From contig NC_019881.2 of NCBI RefSeq assembly GCF_002234675.1, positions 19,779,494 through 19,843,493 on the forward strand: DNA of 64,000 nucleotides, given 5' to 3'. Below the pieces are notes generated by a model, which saw only the letters and a list, made by a program, of their open reading frames with translations, had not been told where the DNA came from and searched no databases. Shown piece after piece: positions 59,220 to 64,000 of this stretch. Position 1 is the first letter of the stretch; every line of letters begins with the position of its first letter. Made by a program: the position numbers and the translations under genes. Origin of the DNA: Oryzias latipes. Taxonomy: Eukaryota; Chordata; Actinopteri; Beloniformes; Adrianichthyidae.

Positions 59220-59640
59220 GGATATGTGATCGTAGACTTAGTCACAACTGCCCTTACAGGTGGATACGGTCTGTCTGAAGGGGAAAAATTCTCAAACCTG
59301 TACAGACAATCAAAGTGTGTTTGTGTGGGTGTCCTACAGGCACCTACATGCACCCTGTGTGTGTAGCATTTGCGGACGGTCAATAAGGAGCCAGTACTCG
59401 CACCTTACTAACAACTAAAGTGTGGCATAAGGACACTATAGGTCAGCATCACCTGTACGTCATAAGTACAGCTTTACTAATACTTCACGGTACATTTACC
59501 ACATGCGCCGCGATCCAACAATCCATGCCTTAGATGCTTTATTTCCTTCTTTCGGACAGTCTGCACTGTTGCGCTGCATTTCCGTTTCATACACTTTGAA
59601 GCAAACACAAATTTTACTGCTAATCTCCATGACGTCAGTA
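59220..59640. repeat. Dispersed repeat, third and longest copy
   Basis: It shares cttagtcacaactgccctta...ggtggatac with 9185-9215 and ggtcagcatcacctgtacgtca with 9890 and 16405. It is non-coding and unclassified. Confidence 0.45.
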
Positions 59641-60952
59641 TTGTACTCGTTGCTCTTTTTCATCAAGTCATTGAATTTGAATCTTTTACTGTGAAGTCAA
59701 GCCAAACGTTTGCTCGCTTTGCTTTCTGCATTTGACTAAAGCTCCGCCCACCCTCACACTCAGTACCCATCCCCAGCTTTGAATGCTACTGATGCTTCTG
59801 AGCAGCTACAGTTACACTCCTGTATCCAATCCCCTGTTTTAAGTTTTAATTTTAGGATGTACCCAGAAATTACCATGCAGAAATCAGAGTAATGAAATAC
59901 TCAAACCACCTCAGGTTTTTTTGATGCAACATGACCAGGAGCTTCAGAGAATCTGCTTTTGCACATTTAGGTTTTTGCATTAATGCTTTATTGTTTTCTC
60001 TCTGCGACATGTGTGAATCAGGATGTGCTAATTCAATTAATATGTAAGTCTAGAAGAAGACACATCCATCCGAATGTCCTAGATGACCACTGCGTCCCAC
60101 TGTGACCATGTGTGCAGCAGAGAAGCACAGATGGGGTCATGACATCCTCTGAGAGCCCCATTAGGACCCATTGGAGCCTCCATTGGAGCCTGCCGTCATC
60201 ATCCGGAGGCTGAGGATATGGCAGCTTGAAAGACGGAAGTTCAGCCCGTTGGTTGGGCAGGCTGGGCTTTAAAGTAGGCCAGCTCATGCCTGGGAGCCTC
60301 CGTGCCAAATGAACTTCCATGGCTGCTGTGTAAGGCAGCGATTTGGAGGAGTCTCCAGGGAGATGCTCCTGTCAAGACGATGTGAAGCGGTGGATACGCA
60401 GCAGAATGGAAATTCACTTGGTTTAAATCTGCAACAACTGCAGAAGAGAAAGTTTCCAACTGTCTCACAGGGTGCGAGTGATTCGTTTTTACCCTAAAGT
60501 CCAACTGAATGAGTTGTAATTTTCAGCACTTGGGAGGCTTATTACGTTTAGAGTTCTGGGGCATAAAAGAAAAGTGATCCATCGTGGATGAAAAGCACAC
60601 TTGTCCTGTTTTAGTCAACCTGAGGACAGGAAGTGGACAGGATCACCTGCAGCTTAATGGCAGAGAGTGGTGGAGTGAAGCCAGCAGGTGGGAGATGAAA
60701 AACTGAAAGTACTTCAACGGGTTCATGCAGGTAAAAGGAAGACAAAGAAACTACAATAAATGACCAGTTTACTGCATGTCCATTATGTTTGCCTCTAGTC
60801 TCAGTGATCAACACTAATGTTTTGATTCAGATCAGCAATTATTATCACATATACCATTAAAAAACGGAGATAGAAAGGACTTGCATGACAAAGATGTTAA
60901 ATGACAGAAGGAGCATGGCAAATACCTATTGGTCTGGTACTGCCTTGTATTG

Positions 60953-61651
60953 TCTTTAAAGACCCACTATGATATATAAAATCCTGTTTTTGGTGTTTTT
61001 AACATGTTTTTGTGGCAGTTTTGTCATGATAGAGGACAAATTTAAAGAAAACAAATCTCAAAATTGCCTGAGTACTTCTTTATTCAAATCGTTGTGGATC
61101 AGGAACAGATGAAAAAAATATATTCATTTTTGTGACAGAAAATACACTGGGCGGACCACAAGCTCCCAGCTCCGCTCCATTCTGATGCATCAACTTGTAA
61201 ACGAATAGATCCATGTATATCTTGGTTTTTCTCAACCAAGCTGGCATTTGACTCCAAACTGACTGTGATTTTCCTCGCCATTTTTGTTGCACCAGTAACG
61301 TTAGGTTGGGGGTGTGAATATACGGTCACGCGTGTTCAAGAAGCTACATCCAATGAAAAGTCGATGTAAACACACAGGCTTTGGCACCAAAGTCGCCATT
61401 TTTGTTGCACCAGTAATGTTAGGTTGGGGGTGTGACGGGCTGTAGGCTAGCAGGAGAGCGTGTAAACAGAGTTCTCATCAATGGGGAGAGGAAAGGGGGT
61501 TGGCGTTGCTCTGCACTTACGGTCCCGCCCACAACTAATGAACTGCTGTTGCGCTGCATGTCCTAAAAAAACACCCAGGTTTTTTTGATTTGATCCAAAA
61601 AAAAAACGGCATAAAGAGAATGGATTTAAAATGATTGGAGTTGGTCTTTAA
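60953..61651 (-). mobile_element. Family A repeat, most complete copy, ~700 bp
   Basis: The termini are inverted: ctttaaagacccactatgat on the left, and cttaaagaccaactccaatca as the reverse complement of the right. TTAA lies at both outer edges. The interior on the minus strand includes atggcgaggaaaatcac and the conserved ggagcggagctgggagcttg block. A segment of about 40 bp (gccatttttgttgcacc...ggttgggggtgtga) is repeated at about 61278-61316 and 61393-61432, with GTTCACAC-like sequence between the repeats. Confidence 0.6.
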
Positions 61652-62261
61652 GTGCTTTTTAAATATCTTTTATTAAATACACAAAAAACAAACAACATTA
61701 CTAGTTTTTTTTATCTTAAAGGTATGCATACTAAATGTCCTTTTATGTGTTCTAATCCATTCTTTCTCTATTCAACAGCTGAAAACACAACATTTCATAA
61801 ACTCTGCCGCTTGTTTTTGAGGGAACAGTGTGTTTTAAATTGCATCAAAACAATGTATGAGTCAGTGTCACTCTTAGCCTCTCTACCATCCTACAGTCAT
61901 CTGACCCATTTTAACATCAAAACATGTTTAATTAAAAAAGGGAAGAAAAAAATAAATTATTACAACAGTGACACATTAAAATAAAAGGACAGAATGAAAA
62001 CCCCTCTCCTTCAGGGGACATCCCTGTAACAAATCATGACATTCATCTGACCTCTATGGATGCTTTCATAAAAGCTTATCAGAAAAGAACAGCTTTAGAA
62101 AATGATCTGTCTTTCCATGCATGAATACTGAAAACCGCTTCAAAGTGTATAAAATCTGACTTTAAAAATAAGAAAATATGTGAGAAATAATTTGTTATTA
62201 AGTAAAAATATTTCTAAATAGAGAATTAAGAATAACCAATTATTTGACCTTTCGCTGGAGT

Positions 62262-62845
62262 CAGTGGTCTCCAACCGTTTTCAGACCATAGACCAATAAC
62301 AGACAATAATTTCACCAACCGCCCAGCACCAGGCTGAAGCTGGTGGACGATTTTCGTTTTTTAATCTTACGGTTTCTCTTAATGTTTAAAATCAAAATTA
62401 CTTTTCATTAATCCGATTTAAACTTTCTTTTTACTCGTGATTTTGTGTTGGACCGCTTAAAATTACGTAACCAACTGCAGCTTTAGAGGATTTTTGAGGC
62501 GACGCAGATAAATATGACTACAGAAAATTCTACGTTTGTAACAAAAGCTGGCGTTTTCTAAGTAAAATAATAAACATGACTACACTTTTTTTGCAACTTT
62601 ATTAGCAGCATCCTTGTAACATTCCTGGTTTTTGACATTTTACACTACTAACTTAGAGTGCTCCATATCAGTGCAAAAATACTTTTCTCCACTTCAGGAC
62701 CCGCTGGAATTACATTTTGCCTTAATGGTTGAAGAGTTGCGGAGGAGAGAATCTACAAACTAAAACTGCTTTCAGGATAAAAAAATAAATGTATTTTTTC
62801 TGTGTGCTACTAAGTGACCCATGAACCGAGGGTTGTGGACCAGTT
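62262..62845. mobile_element. Decayed hAT-like element
   Basis: The left end CAGTGGTCTCCAACC resembles many vertebrate hAT termini, and the right end reads AACTGGTCCACAACC on the reverse strand. No target duplication is clear, so the limits are approximate. Confidence 0.4.
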
Positions 62846-63759
62846 TAACTCAAATATTAAATCTGTTTGTTCACCTTTCAGCATATCCCTTCACCAAAGC
62901 ACAGGTTCGTCAGAGATTTTTTCGCCAGATGCCCTTCCTGATACAACCCTGTATTTTTTCCGGGCCAGGTGGACCCAGACTCGGACCCCCTTTGGCTACA
63001 TAATTAGGCAGTTGCCTGAAGGGTCTTGCTCACATTGGATGAAGCTAAGCTAAAATGAACTGAAATTAGACTGGCAAAAGAAGCCAATGAGCCAAGAAGT
63101 TGATGGTCGGTGCTCCAGTTCATAAAGAACAAGCTGAGCACCTTTATGAAAACAATAACGCTCAAGGACTAATGCCAGTTGCTTTCAAAAGTAGTGAAAT
63201 AGCGTGTCTTTTTAACTTTTATTGTTGTTTTATCTAAGTTTGTTGAATTTGATTTAATTCAACAAAGAAAAAGGAGTTCTGTTCCCTTGAGGTCACCTCC
63301 GTTTCCTCAGCCAGACGTTCTTCGCTGCTGCTCACTGCAAATACTGCCTCCACACTCATTTCACTGTCAGGATCTACCAGCGTCGTCTGTACGTCTTCTG
63401 TTATAAAATCACAGGAACAGTGAAGCAGTCAGGGAATCTGATGCAAACCACAGTGAGACCCAAAAGGACCAAAGGGAAACTAAAGTCTTCCTAAAACCCT
63501 TCAAAACACAGAGAAGGTGGATTTATCTATTCACACTGAGTGACTGTTTAAAATGAAACTGTACTAAGTTGTTATAAAAGTGAAGGTTTTAAATAACTGA
63601 TGTGGCCCTTGTGATGTCCCGGACTGAAGAAAATAGAACAAAACTGCAAACATGTAGACATACCTTGGCAGGAGGAAGGAAGGTGTTGAGGTGATAAATT
63701 CAGGGGAAAAACAGGGGAACGCAATGACTGAGTGGGGGCTGAATTGAGGAAGACAGAGG

Positions 63760-64000
63760 AAAAGAGAGGATAAGGTAGGAAAGGCCCGGGTGGCTAGCTC
63801 CCGTTCCCCGCAGAACAGCCCGGTATAATCAGAGCGGGGAAATGAGCCGAGTCCCACGCAGTCCTCGCCAAACGCCCCGGAGGGACAGATGACAAGCCTG
63901 ATAGATGGCTGCGCACGGTTAACTCGCTCCAATGGGAGACGAGGGGACGGCTGCACAGCGGGGGGAGCTGCAGGTGGTCAGAGGTAGTTGGGCGCCAAAA
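63760..64000. other. GC-rich segment at window end
   Basis: CpG density rises from about 63785 (cccgttccccgc, agcgggg, aacgccccgg) against AT-rich intron. It could be the edge of an internal promoter or a conserved element. The window ends before this can be judged. Confidence 0.3.

Noticed and set aside
62262..62845. Clear hAT target duplication
   Set aside because: No matching 8-mers flank the proposed ends, so the element is listed only as decayed and approximate.

Overview
The window looks like nuclear DNA of a teleost fish, probably a percomorph. It holds spliced vertebrate genes with GT/AG introns, AT-rich introns, and fish-type tRNA SINEs, hAT and TTAA MITEs and a Ty3/Gypsy element. 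The gene order mterf2 - cry1 - abtb3 (btbd11) is the order I know from human 12q23, so this is conserved vertebrate synteny with fish repeats laid over it.

Layout. (1) 546-1295 (-): an intact intronless troponin T, a candidate retrogene with its own CCAAT/TATA-like promoter. (2) 4.5-6.8 kb (+): mterf2, a mitochondrial mTERF-family gene with one coding exon. A perfect NRF-1 motif lies at its presumed promoter. (3) 8.3-23.5 kb (-): cry1. I reconstructed 13 coding exons that join in phase to 624 codons plus stop. There is a likely separate 3'UTR exon, a CAG-repeat polyglutamine tract in the C-terminal tail, and a 7.3-kb first intron. That intron carries a 995-bp hAT element with a perfect 8-bp target duplication and a possible pair of exons on the opposite strand. 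(4) 23.3-24.8 kb: the cry1 control region, with E-boxes, a D-box, a CRE and a perfect CTCF core. (5) 27.9-28.7 kb (+): exon 1 of abtb3, ending at a clean splice donor. (6) 28.7-64 kb: no further host exon was found, and this is most simply abtb3 intron 1. It contains a 7.07-kb Ty3/Gypsy retrotransposon with LTRs that look identical and a 1957-codon intact Gag-Pol frame, several nested MITE/SINE insertions, and long stretches with no recognisable repeat.

How it fits together. mterf2 and cry1 converge, and cry1 and abtb3 diverge from a shared 4.4-kb interval. The cry1 promoter elements (E-box, D-box, CRE) are those expected of a light- and clock-controlled gene. The CTCF core between cry1 and abtb3, and two more carried by the LTRs, could matter for partitioning this locus.

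The most notable items are the young intact LTR element with CTCF cores in its LTRs, the intronless troponin T, the clock-element cluster at cry1, the possible nested antisense exons in cry1 intron 1, a near-perfect 61-nt hairpin at 38.3 kb, and nested insertions that can be dated against empty-site copies in the same window. All calls come from reading by eye. No alignment or search was run.
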